DNA of 5,975 bases from an uncultured Frankiales bacterium. GTDB lineage: Bacteria > Actinomycetota > Actinomycetes > Mycobacteriales > SCTD01. The stretch covers positions 1-5,975 of the forward strand of contig CAMLIA010000237.1 in NCBI GenBank assembly GCA_946479905.1. Direction: 5' to 3'. The position numbers were made by a program, and so were the translations under genes. Shown here one piece after another: positions 1 through 5,730 of the stretch (positions are counted from its first letter, which is position 1; every line of letters starts with the position of its first letter). A model generated the notes under the pieces. The model ran no database searches and was not told the origin of the DNA. It saw only the letters and a program-made list of their open reading frames with translations.

Positions 1-557
1 ATGGTGACGCGCTCGTGTTCGTGATGCTCAACCCGAGCACAGCCGACGCGACCGAGGACGACCCAACAATCCGCCGCTGCATGGGCTTCGCTCGCCGCGA
101 GGGCTACGCCGGGATCGTTGTCGTGAACCTCTACGCCTACCGCTCGACGGACCCGAAGGCCCTTCTGACCTGCGGCGATGCGGTCGGCCCCGAGAACGAC
201 ACCTACCTGCGGCTGCTTCTGACTGAGCAGCGTCGGCGGGGCAATCCGGTCCTCGCGGCGTGGGGTGCGAACGCCCGGCTCGACCGCGTGGGGCGCGTCC
301 TGAACCTCGTCCCCGGCGTGGACTGGCAGTGCCTCGGCACGACCAAACAGGGCGCGCCGAAGCACCCGCTCTACATCAAGAACGACCAGCCGTTCGTGCC
401 CTACCCATGGGCCGCGCTGACGGCTCAGAGCGGCCCCTTAGCCTCCGTTACCGACACGTCCGCGCCTGCTGAGAGCGGCAGTTCTGCCTGGCCCGCTGAC
501 TACGTCAGCGACTACTCGCAGGCCGACTACGACCTCGACAACGGGCCGCAGTCATGA
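1..557 (+). CDS. DUF1643 family protein, 5'-truncated by the window edge
   Basis: The open frame runs in from before the window (first full codon at base 3) and stops at TGA 555-557. The first visible residues read GDALVFVMLNPSTADA, followed by DDPTIRRC and, further on, VVVNLYAYRSTDP. From family knowledge, these are the hallmark N-terminal blocks of DUF1643, a family common in phages and mobile elements whose biochemical role is not established. Homologues normally have some residues before this block, so the GTG at 15 and the ATG at 24 lie inside the conserved core and are unlikely to be the real start. A middle block (AAWGANARLD, then WQCLGTTKQGAPKHPLY) also fits the family. The last 40 or so residues form a low-complexity Ser/Ala tail ending in a Tyr/Asp-rich stretch (DYSQADYDLDN), probably disordered. 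The stop overlaps the next start (ATGA), suggesting translational coupling. Confidence 0.85.
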   Translation, partial: GDALVFVMLNPSTADATEDDPTIRRCMGFARREGYAGIVVVNLYAYRSTDPKALLTCGDAVGPENDTYLRLLLTEQRRRGNPVLAAWGANARLDRVGRVLNLVPGVDWQCLGTTKQGAPKHPLYIKNDQPFVPYPWAALTAQSGPLASVTDTSAPAESGSSAWPADYVSDYSQADYDLDNGPQS

Positions 558-1063
558 CCCGCTCACTGCTTGTCCTCGCGGCCGTCGCCGGCTGCGCGAC
601 CCCCCACGCTCCCACCGCCGCCGATCACGCTGGGGAAGGCGTGACAGCGGCGGTGGGCACAGCCTCCGCGCCGTCGCCGCTCCCCCAGGCGGCACCCCGG
701 AAGGCGCGGAAAGAGGCGTCCCGGTCCCGCCCCACGGCAGATCCCACCGGGACGACAGCGAGCCGGACCCGACCCTTCACTGGACTGACGGCGCCCGGGT
801 CCGGCTCGCCCCTCACCAGCACCGCCTACTGCGAGACCGGGCTGATGGCGAACGGCCGCCACACCCACAAGGGCGCGGTCGCCGCGAACGCCTGGCCGCT
901 CGGGACAGTCCTACGCGTCTCCGACAGCCCCTACGGCCCCGGCCTGTTCACCGTCGAGGACAGGTATGGCTGGGGCACGCAGCTCGACTTCGCCACCCCC
1001 GGAGACTGCGCCCTCGCACGCGGCTGGGGACGCCGCACCGTCCGGGTCGAGGTGGCGTCGTGA
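554..1063 (+). CDS. Small lipoprotein with a 3D/RlpA-like double-psi beta-barrel domain
   Basis: This is a 169-residue protein. It starts MTRSLLVLAAVAGC: a short basic N-region, a hydrophobic core and a lipobox (VAGC) with Cys14 as the predicted lipidated residue. Residues 15-85 are an Ala/Pro/Ser/Thr/Arg-rich linker of the kind that spans a cell wall. Residues 88-168 resemble the 3D/RlpA-like barrel: STAYC, a PLGT turn (115-118), VEDRYG (Asp136), LDFA (Asp145), then a Gly-Arg-Arg strand and a hydrophobic end. Cys93 and Cys152 could form a disulphide. Two of the three aspartates that name the 3D family are visible; the first appears to be replaced (AANAWPLGT). Relatives act on or bind peptidoglycan outside the membrane, so an envelope role is inferred. 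The start overlaps the upstream stop (ATGA), and the coding frame ends in the GTGA overlap with the next gene. It is an unexpected gene among DNA-metabolism neighbours. Confidence 0.75.
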   Translation: MTRSLLVLAAVAGCATPHAPTAADHAGEGVTAAVGTASAPSPLPQAAPRKARKEASRSRPTADPTGTTASRTRPFTGLTAPGSGSPLTSTAYCETGLMANGRHTHKGAVAANAWPLGTVLRVSDSPYGPGLFTVEDRYGWGTQLDFATPGDCALARGWGRRTVRVEVAS

Positions 1064-1215
1064 TCCCGCTCCCCGGTACTCGGCACGGCAGTCTCCGTGG
1101 CCTCCGCCGCCACAAGCTCGACCGCACCCCTGTCTGCGACGCCTGCCTCGACCTCGCCTGCTACTACGAGCACCAGCGCGCCTGGGCCAACATCAAGCGG
1201 CGACTCGCGTCATGA
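1060..1215 (+). CDS. 51-residue zinc-knuckle protein
   Basis: This short gene starts at GTG 1060, overlapping the lipoprotein stop by 4 bases, and ends at TGA 1213-1215, which overlaps the resolvase ATG at 1212. The protein contains RHGSLRGLRRHK followed by VCDACLDLACYYEHQRA. The pattern H-G-x3-G-x3-H, then C-x2-C-x3/4-A and an aromatic-rich helix, matches small zinc-binding proteins frequent in actinobacterial phages. Likely ligands are His18, Cys26 and Cys29, with His9 or Cys34 as a fourth. The molecular job of this family is unknown; nucleic-acid or protein binding is a guess. Support comes from the two exact 4-base overlaps, the motif and codon use like its neighbours. The 5' end of the gene is GTG, and no good Shine-Dalgarno precedes it, so coupling to the upstream gene is likely. 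Confidence 0.7.
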   Translation: MIPLPGTRHGSLRGLRRHKLDRTPVCDACLDLACYYEHQRAWANIKRRLAS

Positions 1216-1646
1216 CCCTCGCCTTCGTCGTCTACGGCACCCCCATCGGCCAGGGCCGCATCAGCTTCCTCGGCAAAGGCCGCGCCGTCCACAGCAACGC
1301 CAAGACCCTCCACCCGTGGCGGGCGCTCGTCGCGAGCCGCGCCGCCGAAGCACAGACCGGCATGCCCTACACCGGTCCCGTCCAGCTCCGCGCGTCCTTC
1401 TACCTGCAACGCCCCAAGCACCACAGCAACAGCAGAGGCCTCCGCGACAACGCCCCCAGCCACCCCGCGAAACGCCCCGACCTCGACCACCTCCTCCGCG
1501 CCATCGGCGACGCCCTCACCGGCATCGCCTGGGTCGACGACAGCCAGGTCGTGAAGGTCCGCGCATCCAAGAGCTGGTGCGCCCCCGACGCCGCCCTGCA
1601 AGAACCCGGCGTCGTCATCGAAGTCCACCCCGCGGCCGGGCCATGA
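1212..1646 (+). CDS. rusA: RusA-family Holliday junction resolvase
   Basis: The 144-residue product is somewhat longer than E. coli RusA (about 120). It opens with VVYGTPIGQGRIS, matching the 'G.p.pk.R' entry of the family, and carries the diagnostic block RPDLDHLLRAIGDALTGIAWVDDSQV (residues 88-112, quoted in two parts: RPDLDHLLRAIGDAL and TGIAWVDDSQV). Asp90 and Asp92 correspond to the first catalytic pair and Asp109/Asp110 to the last acidic position; Lys115 or Lys120 follows. RusA dimers cut four-way junctions symmetrically. In phages they clear branched DNA made during replication and recombination before packaging. ATG 1212 was chosen over upstream in-frame starts because it begins exactly at the family N-terminus and overlaps the preceding stop (ATGA). 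The longer frame back to 966 would overlap the lipoprotein and zinc-knuckle genes. Confidence 0.93.
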   Translation: MTLAFVVYGTPIGQGRISFLGKGRAVHSNAKTLHPWRALVASRAAEAQTGMPYTGPVQLRASFYLQRPKHHSNSRGLRDNAPSHPAKRPDLDHLLRAIGDALTGIAWVDDSQVVKVRASKSWCAPDAALQEPGVVIEVHPAAGP

Positions 1647-1647
1647 C

Positions 1648-2736
1648 ATGTCCCCCTACCGGCCCATTCAGCGCCAGCAGCAGGCGAAGCGGCTCAAGCG
1701 CCCGACCTGTCCCCGCTGCGGTGCCCCCGCGATCCGCAAGGCGAAGGACGAGTACCGCGACCTCGACCGCGGCTTCCCACAGCCACTCCACCACTGCAAC
1801 CACAGGACCGACATGACCACAGGCGAGATCGACACGTTCCTCGGCGCGACCGAGGTCCCCCGCGACCGCTGGGGCCGGCCGATGATCCTCACCCCCGACG
1901 GGAAGCGGAAGGCGTACACCCGCTGCACCACCTTCGTCGGGTGCCTCGAGGACACCTACAACCTCGGGAAGTGGCAGCAGCGGATGGTCGCGCTCGGCCT
2001 CGCCCAGCGCGAAGACCTCCTCCTCGCAGTCTCCGCCCATCATGACGACAAGACCGAGCTCGACAAGCTGTGCGAGGCGGCGAAGGAAGCCGCCGCCGCG
2101 TCCTCCGGCGCGACGAAGGGCACGGCGCTGCACCGGATCTGCGAGCGCCTCGACCGTGGTGAGAACGTCGACATCCCCACCGCCTACCGCAAGGACGTCC
2201 AGGCGTACCAGGACGCGGTCGCGGGGGTGCAGTGGAGCCACATCGAACGGATCACCGTCCACGACGGGCTCGAGGTCGCCGGCACCCCCGACCGGCTCGG
2301 CGACTCCCTCGTCTGGGACATCAAGACCGGCAGCATCGAGTTCGGCATGGGCAAGATCGCGATGCAGCTCGCCGTCTACGCCCACAGCCTCGCCTACGAC
2401 CCCGACACCGGCGGGCGCACCGAAACCGGCGTCAGCCTCGACCGGGGTGTCGTCATCCACCTCCCCGCCGGTGAGGGACGGTGCGAGCTCCACGAGGTCG
2501 ACCTGGCCGCTGGGTGGGAGGCGGTGCAGATCGCCCGGCAGGTCCGGGACTGGCGCAAGCGCAAGAACCTGTCCCGCCCCTACGCCCGCGACCTCGGCAC
2601 CGACCTGCTGCTGTCGCTCGTCGACACCGCCCCGGACGAGCTGACGCTACGGCGGCTGTGGGCGGAGCACCGCAGCGAGTGGACCGACATCCACACGGCC
2701 CGCGCGAGCGCCCGCAAGGCCGCGCTCGCCTCCTGA
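1648..2736 (+). CDS. Cas4/RecB-like PD-(D/E)XK nuclease with N-terminal zinc-ribbon extension
   Basis: This 362-residue protein has two parts. Residues 18-52 hold CPRC (Cys21, Cys24) and HHCNH (His48, His49, Cys50, His52), a likely zinc site. The rest is a RecB/Cas4-type exonuclease: YTRCTTF near 90-96, KGTALH with His162, a GTPDRLG loop with Asp215, WDIKTG with Asp224 and Lys226 as the D-x-K pair, and QLAVYA with Gln240 and Tyr244. These are the ordered H, D, DxK and QxxxY motifs of the superfamily. The C-terminal cysteine cluster of iron-sulphur Cas4 proteins is not seen, so it is probably not an Fe-S enzyme, and nothing here links it to CRISPR. The likely role is DNA end processing for phage recombination or replication. 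ATG 1648 sits two bases after the RusA stop without a clear Shine-Dalgarno. A second in-frame ATG at 1813 (Met56) has AGGA five bases upstream and would give a protein lacking the zinc ribbon. Confidence 0.85.
   Translation: MSPYRPIQRQQQAKRLKRPTCPRCGAPAIRKAKDEYRDLDRGFPQPLHHCNHRTDMTTGEIDTFLGATEVPRDRWGRPMILTPDGKRKAYTRCTTFVGCLEDTYNLGKWQQRMVALGLAQREDLLLAVSAHHDDKTELDKLCEAAKEAAAASSGATKGTALHRICERLDRGENVDIPTAYRKDVQAYQDAVAGVQWSHIERITVHDGLEVAGTPDRLGDSLVWDIKTGSIEFGMGKIAMQLAVYAHSLAYDPDTGGRTETGVSLDRGVVIHLPAGEGRCELHEVDLAAGWEAVQIARQVRDWRKRKNLSRPYARDLGTDLLLSLVDTAPDELTLRRLWAEHRSEWTDIHTARASARKAALAS
1804..1815 (+). promoter_or_regulatory. Internal Shine-Dalgarno and in-frame ATG inside the nuclease gene
   Basis: AGGA at 1804-1807 lies five bases before an in-frame ATG at 1813-1815. 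This is a better ribosome-binding arrangement than the one before 1648. It falls at the junction between the zinc-ribbon extension and the nuclease domain, so it is either the true start or a second start. That coincidence is seen in the sequence; its use is inferred. Confidence 0.4.
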
Positions 2737-2744
2737 CTCCCCGC

Positions 2745-2767
2745 GCCGCACCGGGGTCTCGTGCGGC
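2745..2767 (+). other. Perfect 7-bp inverted repeat in the 58-base gap before the SSB-like gene
   Basis: GCCGCAC (2745-2751) and GTGCGGC (2761-2767) are exact reverse complements around a 9-base loop. It lies in the first non-coding gap of the window, starting 9 bases after the nuclease stop. No T-run follows, so it does not look like an intrinsic terminator. It could stabilise the transcript or mark a processing point. A competing shorter pairing, CCCCG with CGGGG, overlaps its loop. Confidence 0.5.
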
Positions 2768-2778
2768 AGACAACCAGC

Positions 2779-2786
2779 AAAGGAAA
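2779..2786 (+). promoter_or_regulatory. Ribosome binding site of the SSB-like gene
   Basis: AAAGGAAA lies 8 bases before ATG 2795. It is a clear Shine-Dalgarno and stands in an A-rich patch that contrasts with the surrounding GC-rich DNA. It suggests strong independent translation of the SSB-like protein, unlike the coupled starts of most genes here. Confidence 0.7.
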
Positions 2787-2794
2787 CCCACCTC

Positions 2795-3298
2795 ATGAGC
2801 ACCGACCCGAACGCGTTCCTCCTCGGCGGCGGCGGCAAGTCCGCCAAGTTCGAGGCCGTCGGCGACACCGTCACCGGCGTCATCTGCGCCCCGCCCGAGC
2901 TGCGGCAGCAGACCGACATCAAGACCGGCGTCCCGAAGACCTGGGACAACGGCGACCCCGTCATGCAGCTCGTCGTCAAGCTCCAGACCGACCAGCGCGA
3001 CGACGCTGAGGACGACGGCGTCCGGAACGTCTACGTCAGCGGCGGGTTCAAGCGCGCCAGCCTCCAGAAGGCTGTTGCTGACGCGCTCCGCACCGCGAAG
3101 GCGAAGGGCCTCGAGGTCGGTGGGACGCTCGCGGTCCGCTACACCGGCGAGGAGCCGAGCAGCGTCAAGGGCTTCAACCCGGCGAAGCTGTACGCCGCGA
3201 AGTACACCCCGCCGGCCGACGCGTGGCTCGAGGAGCCGAAGACGTCCGCCCCGGCGCAGGCCGCACCCGCCGACGACTTCGCGGACGCGCCCTTCTAG
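2795..3298 (+). CDS. Probable single-stranded DNA-binding protein (phage SSB-like)
   Basis: This 167-residue protein has a Gly-rich N-terminus (LGGGGKSAKFE), beta-rich segments (DTVTGVICAPPELRQQTD, then PVMQLVVKLQTD and RNVYVSG), a helix near 88-105 and another strand, GTLAVRYTGEE. The tail after residue 145 is Ala/Pro-rich and ends DDFADAPF, an acidic tip with a terminal Pro-Phe like the partner-binding tail of bacterial SSBs. From experience, actinophages carry this type of protein beside the nuclease and primase genes, often labelled ssDNA-binding; the OB-fold is inferred from strand pattern, not proven. It would coat ssDNA and recruit the primase, helicase or nuclease through its tail. 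An alternative is a single-strand annealing or other accessory recombination protein. It has its own good Shine-Dalgarno and is flanked by gaps of 58 and 123 bases, so it may be the most highly translated gene of the set. Confidence 0.6.
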   Translation: MSTDPNAFLLGGGGKSAKFEAVGDTVTGVICAPPELRQQTDIKTGVPKTWDNGDPVMQLVVKLQTDQRDDAEDDGVRNVYVSGGFKRASLQKAVADALRTAKAKGLEVGGTLAVRYTGEEPSSVKGFNPAKLYAAKYTPPADAWLEEPKTSAPAQAAPADDFADAPF

Positions 3299-3421
3299 AC
3301 CCGCACCACGGGCACGGTGCCACCCGCTCACTTCCCCAGGGGACGGCCCGCCGCGAAGGCACCTCGCAGGCGGGCACCCGACCACAGCCGAAGCACGACG
3401 AGCACTGGGGACTCCCGCGTG
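3299..3421 (+). promoter_or_regulatory. Intergenic leader of the primase gene
   Basis: This is the longest non-coding stretch in the first 5.7 kb. It contains the palindrome GGCAC-G-GTGCC (3311-3321), the inverted repeat CCCC-A-GGGG (3334-3342) running into GGGGACGG (3339-3346), and GGGGA (3407-3411) as the Shine-Dalgarno of the primase. GGGGACGG is the inverted form of the 8-mer repeated at 5731-5849. No convincing promoter hexamers or T-run were seen. A frame from GTG 3317 stays open into the primase but encodes a basic, Pro-rich stretch unlike any primase N-terminus. Confidence 0.45.
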
Positions 3422-4147
3422 ATGAACGACGACGAGATGCGTGAGCACATGGCTGGTCTCGACGACCAGCAGCTCAGCGACTTCCTCGCCCAGATCGAAG
3501 CGGCCGAAGTCGTCGAACGAGCCAAGCCCCTCGACCTCGGGGCCAGCGCCCTCTACTACGCCACCCGGATCGGCTGGCCGGTCTTCCCGCTCCGCGCCAA
3601 GCGGAAGGCCCCCGCGATCCCCCGCGCCCACGAAGACGCCGCGTTGCAGAAGACCTGCCGCGGCGAGTGCGGCCGGTACGGGCACGGGCTGTACGACGCC
3701 ACCACCGACCCAGCCGTCATCGCCGGATGGTGGGAGCGGTGGCCGAACGCCAACATCGGCGTCCCCACCGGCCGGAAAGCAGCAGGCGGCTGCGGGTGGG
3801 ACGTCATCGACGTCGACGGCCGGACCGGCCTGGCGAGCCTCGCGAAGCTCAAGCACGCCCTGTGCCCCGAGAACTGCTCCGCCGTCACCTTCTGCAACGC
3901 CACCGGCAACCTCCCACCCATCGGCCCGATGGCCTTCACCCCCGGCGACCCCAGCGAGGCACACCACGAGCCTGGGCGGCACCTGTACACGCCCGCAACC
4001 GGCAGCAGCAACACCACCAACGCCGTCCCCGGCATCGACCTGCGCGGCGACGGCGGGTACGTCGTCGTCGCGCCCAGCGTCGGCCCGTCCGGCGCCCGCT
4101 ACACCTGGCTGACCCGCCCCGAGATCGTCACGCTGGTCGGCGCATGA
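3422..4147 (+). CDS. Prim-pol type DNA primase/polymerase catalytic domain protein
   Basis: This 241-residue protein is an archaeo-eukaryotic type primase-polymerase (bifunctional primase/polymerase N-terminal family). After an acidic helical N-terminus it shows ALYYATRIGWPVFPLRAKRK (43-62), a Cys pair CRGEC (79-83), ATTDPAVIAGWWERWPNANIG (93-113, family signature), GWDVIDVDG with the metal-binding Asp130 and Asp132, GRHLYT with His187, and GIDLRGDGGYVVVAPS (204-219) with the conserved Arg208. These are the expected hDhD, His and late catalytic motifs in order. Extra cysteines (148, 152, 158) could form a second metal site. It would make primers on ssDNA for the adjacent helicase. ATG 3422 is used; GTG 3419, one codon earlier, has better spacing from GGGGA at 3407 and is a real alternative. 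The protein ends right after the catalytic domain; the usual downstream helical and helicase parts are in the next gene, whose ATG overlaps this stop. Confidence 0.87.
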   Translation: MNDDEMREHMAGLDDQQLSDFLAQIEAAEVVERAKPLDLGASALYYATRIGWPVFPLRAKRKAPAIPRAHEDAALQKTCRGECGRYGHGLYDATTDPAVIAGWWERWPNANIGVPTGRKAAGGCGWDVIDVDGRTGLASLAKLKHALCPENCSAVTFCNATGNLPPIGPMAFTPGDPSEAHHEPGRHLYTPATGSSNTTNAVPGIDLRGDGGYVVVAPSVGPSGARYTWLTRPEIVTLVGA

Positions 4148-5730
4148 CCCTCAACGACCTGTTCGCCGAGCAAGCCCGGGAACTCGGGCTCGCCCCCGAC
4201 CGGAAGACGGAACCGCTCGCCGCCCCCCCGCGGCTCATCGTCGTCGGAGGGGCCGAGGAGCAGCGCGCCCGCAAGTGGCTCGCCGTCAAGATCGAGGAGC
4301 AGGTCGCTGCGCTCGGCGCGCTCCCACCCGGACCGACAGGAACCAGCAAAGGCCGCAACGACAGCCTGAACGCCGTCGCCTACAGCCTCGGCAGGTACGT
4401 CCCGAAGTGGCTCACCGAGGACGAGGTCACCGAACAGCTGCTGTACGCCTGCCGACTCAACGGGCTGTGGGACGACGACGGGGAGCGGTCCTGCCGCGCC
4501 ACCATCAGCAGCGGCATCGAGAGCGGCAAGACCGCCCCGAAGGACCCACCGATCACCCCCAACGACGGCATGGGTGGCCTGTCGAGCCTCGTCGCCGGTG
4601 AGGTCACCGTCAGCCTCGCCGGCCCGCCGAGCCACAACGCCGACGGTGAACCCCTCACCGTCGAACAGCAAGGCGAATGGCAGCACGACGCCCGGGTCGC
4701 CGCCGAACTCGCGACCCTGCGCGCCCGACACGACGCGAAGCAACTCCACCAGGCCGAGATCGCCGCCCAGACCTTCCGGCCACCCGCCTACACCCGGACC
4801 CTCACCGAGGAGCTGCTCATCCCGGACGAGCCCGTCCGGTACGCCATCAGCGAGCTGCTCCCCGCAGGCGGGAACGCGCTGCTCGCCGCCCAGTTCAAAG
4901 CCGGCAAGACGACCCTGATCAGCAACCTGCTGCGCGCCTACGCCGACGACGAGCTGTTCCTCGGCCGGTTCCAGGTCACCCCCGGCCCAGGGCGGATCGC
5001 CGTCTTCAACTACGAGCTCAGCCGCGAGCAGTACCGGCTGTGGCTGCGCGAGATGGGGATCCGCAACACCGACCGGATCGCCGTCCTCAACCTCCGCGGC
5101 TACCGGCTCCCCCTCACCGCCCCCATCGTAGAAGACTGGATCGTCGGCTGGCTACTCGAGCAGGAATGCAGCGCCTGGATCGTCGACCCGTTCGCCCGCG
5201 CCGCCACCGGCACCGACGAGAACAGCAACACCGACGTCGGGGTCTGGCTCGACACCTTCGACGTCATCAAGGCCCGCGCCGGCATCGGCGAAGCGGTGCT
5301 GCCGACCCACACCGGCCGCGCCGAGCAGGAACACGGCCAGGAGCGGGCACGTGGCGCGACCCGGCTCGACGACTGGGCGGACGTGCGGTGGCTGCTGACG
5401 AAGAACGACGAGCAGCAGCGGTTCTTCCGGGCGACCGGGCGCGACGTCGAACTCGACGAGGAGCTGCTCACCTATGACTCCCTCACACGGACACTGACGT
5501 TCGGCGGTGGTGACCGCAGGACGGTGCGGAGCCGGGCCCTTGAGCAGGCCGTCCTCGACTTCATCAACGCCAACCCCGGGTGCGGGATCAAGGCCATTCA
5601 GACCGGCGTGACCGGCAACAAGGAGCAGATCGACAGCGCCCGGATCGCCCTGCTGAGGCGTCACAAGGTGCGGACAGACGACGGCCCCAGAGGGGCGAAA
5701 TGGCACTTCGGGAACGAGGAAACAGCATGA
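4144..5730 (+). CDS. RepA-like replicative helicase with N-terminal primase-associated helical domain
   Basis: This 528-residue protein has three parts. Residues 68-135 (KGRNDSLNAVAYSLGRY to the following DDDGERSCRATISSGI) match the helical domain usually found at the C-terminus of prim-pol primases. Residues 225-425 are a RecA-fold ATPase of the RepA/AAA_25 type: Walker A AQFKAGKTT with Lys255, Walker B SAWIVDPF with Asp348, LPTHTGR with His389 as the sensor, and RARGATRLDDWADVRW (401-416), a strong family block. Residues 462-523 look like a winged-helix DNA-binding domain ending in KWHFG. It is expected to form a ring helicase that unwinds the fork, with the primase as partner. ATG 4144 overlaps the primase stop (ATGA) and has no Shine-Dalgarno, so coupled translation is likely and would match subunit supply. 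The frame is open back to 3667, but that part lies over the primase in another frame and is not coding. The stop overlaps ATG 5727. Confidence 0.9.
   Translation: MTLNDLFAEQARELGLAPDRKTEPLAAPPRLIVVGGAEEQRARKWLAVKIEEQVAALGALPPGPTGTSKGRNDSLNAVAYSLGRYVPKWLTEDEVTEQLLYACRLNGLWDDDGERSCRATISSGIESGKTAPKDPPITPNDGMGGLSSLVAGEVTVSLAGPPSHNADGEPLTVEQQGEWQHDARVAAELATLRARHDAKQLHQAEIAAQTFRPPAYTRTLTEELLIPDEPVRYAISELLPAGGNALLAAQFKAGKTTLISNLLRAYADDELFLGRFQVTPGPGRIAVFNYELSREQYRLWLREMGIRNTDRIAVLNLRGYRLPLTAPIVEDWIVGWLLEQECSAWIVDPFARAATGTDENSNTDVGVWLDTFDVIKARAGIGEAVLPTHTGRAEQEHGQERARGATRLDDWADVRWLLTKNDEQQRFFRATGRDVELDEELLTYDSLTRTLTFGGGDRRTVRSRALEQAVLDFINANPGCGIKAIQTGVTGNKEQIDSARIALLRRHKVRTDDGPRGAKWHFGNEETA

Noticed and set aside
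966..1211. Upstream extension of the RusA frame
   Set aside because: It overlaps the lipoprotein and zinc-knuckle genes in another frame; the RusA N-terminus begins at 1212.
1615..2493. Minus-strand open frame opposite the nuclease
   Set aside because: Low-complexity translation with no motif, while the + strand frame has ordered nuclease motifs.
1648..2736. CRISPR-associated Cas4
   Set aside because: No CRISPR array or other cas genes, and the C-terminal Fe-S cysteine cluster is not seen; a phage nuclease is more likely.
3317..3421. GTG 3317 as the primase start, adding 35 residues
   Set aside because: The added residues are basic and low-complexity, and a Shine-Dalgarno is placed for 3419/3422.
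2453..3982. Long minus-strand open frame (about 509 codons)
   Set aside because: It lies across three well-supported + strand genes, has low-complexity Gly/Arg/Val composition and no domain; a by-product of high GC with few stops.
3667..4143. N-terminal extension of the helicase frame
   Set aside because: It is read out of frame over the primase catalytic motifs and gives an Arg/His/Pro-rich sequence; the ATGA at 4144 is the credible start.
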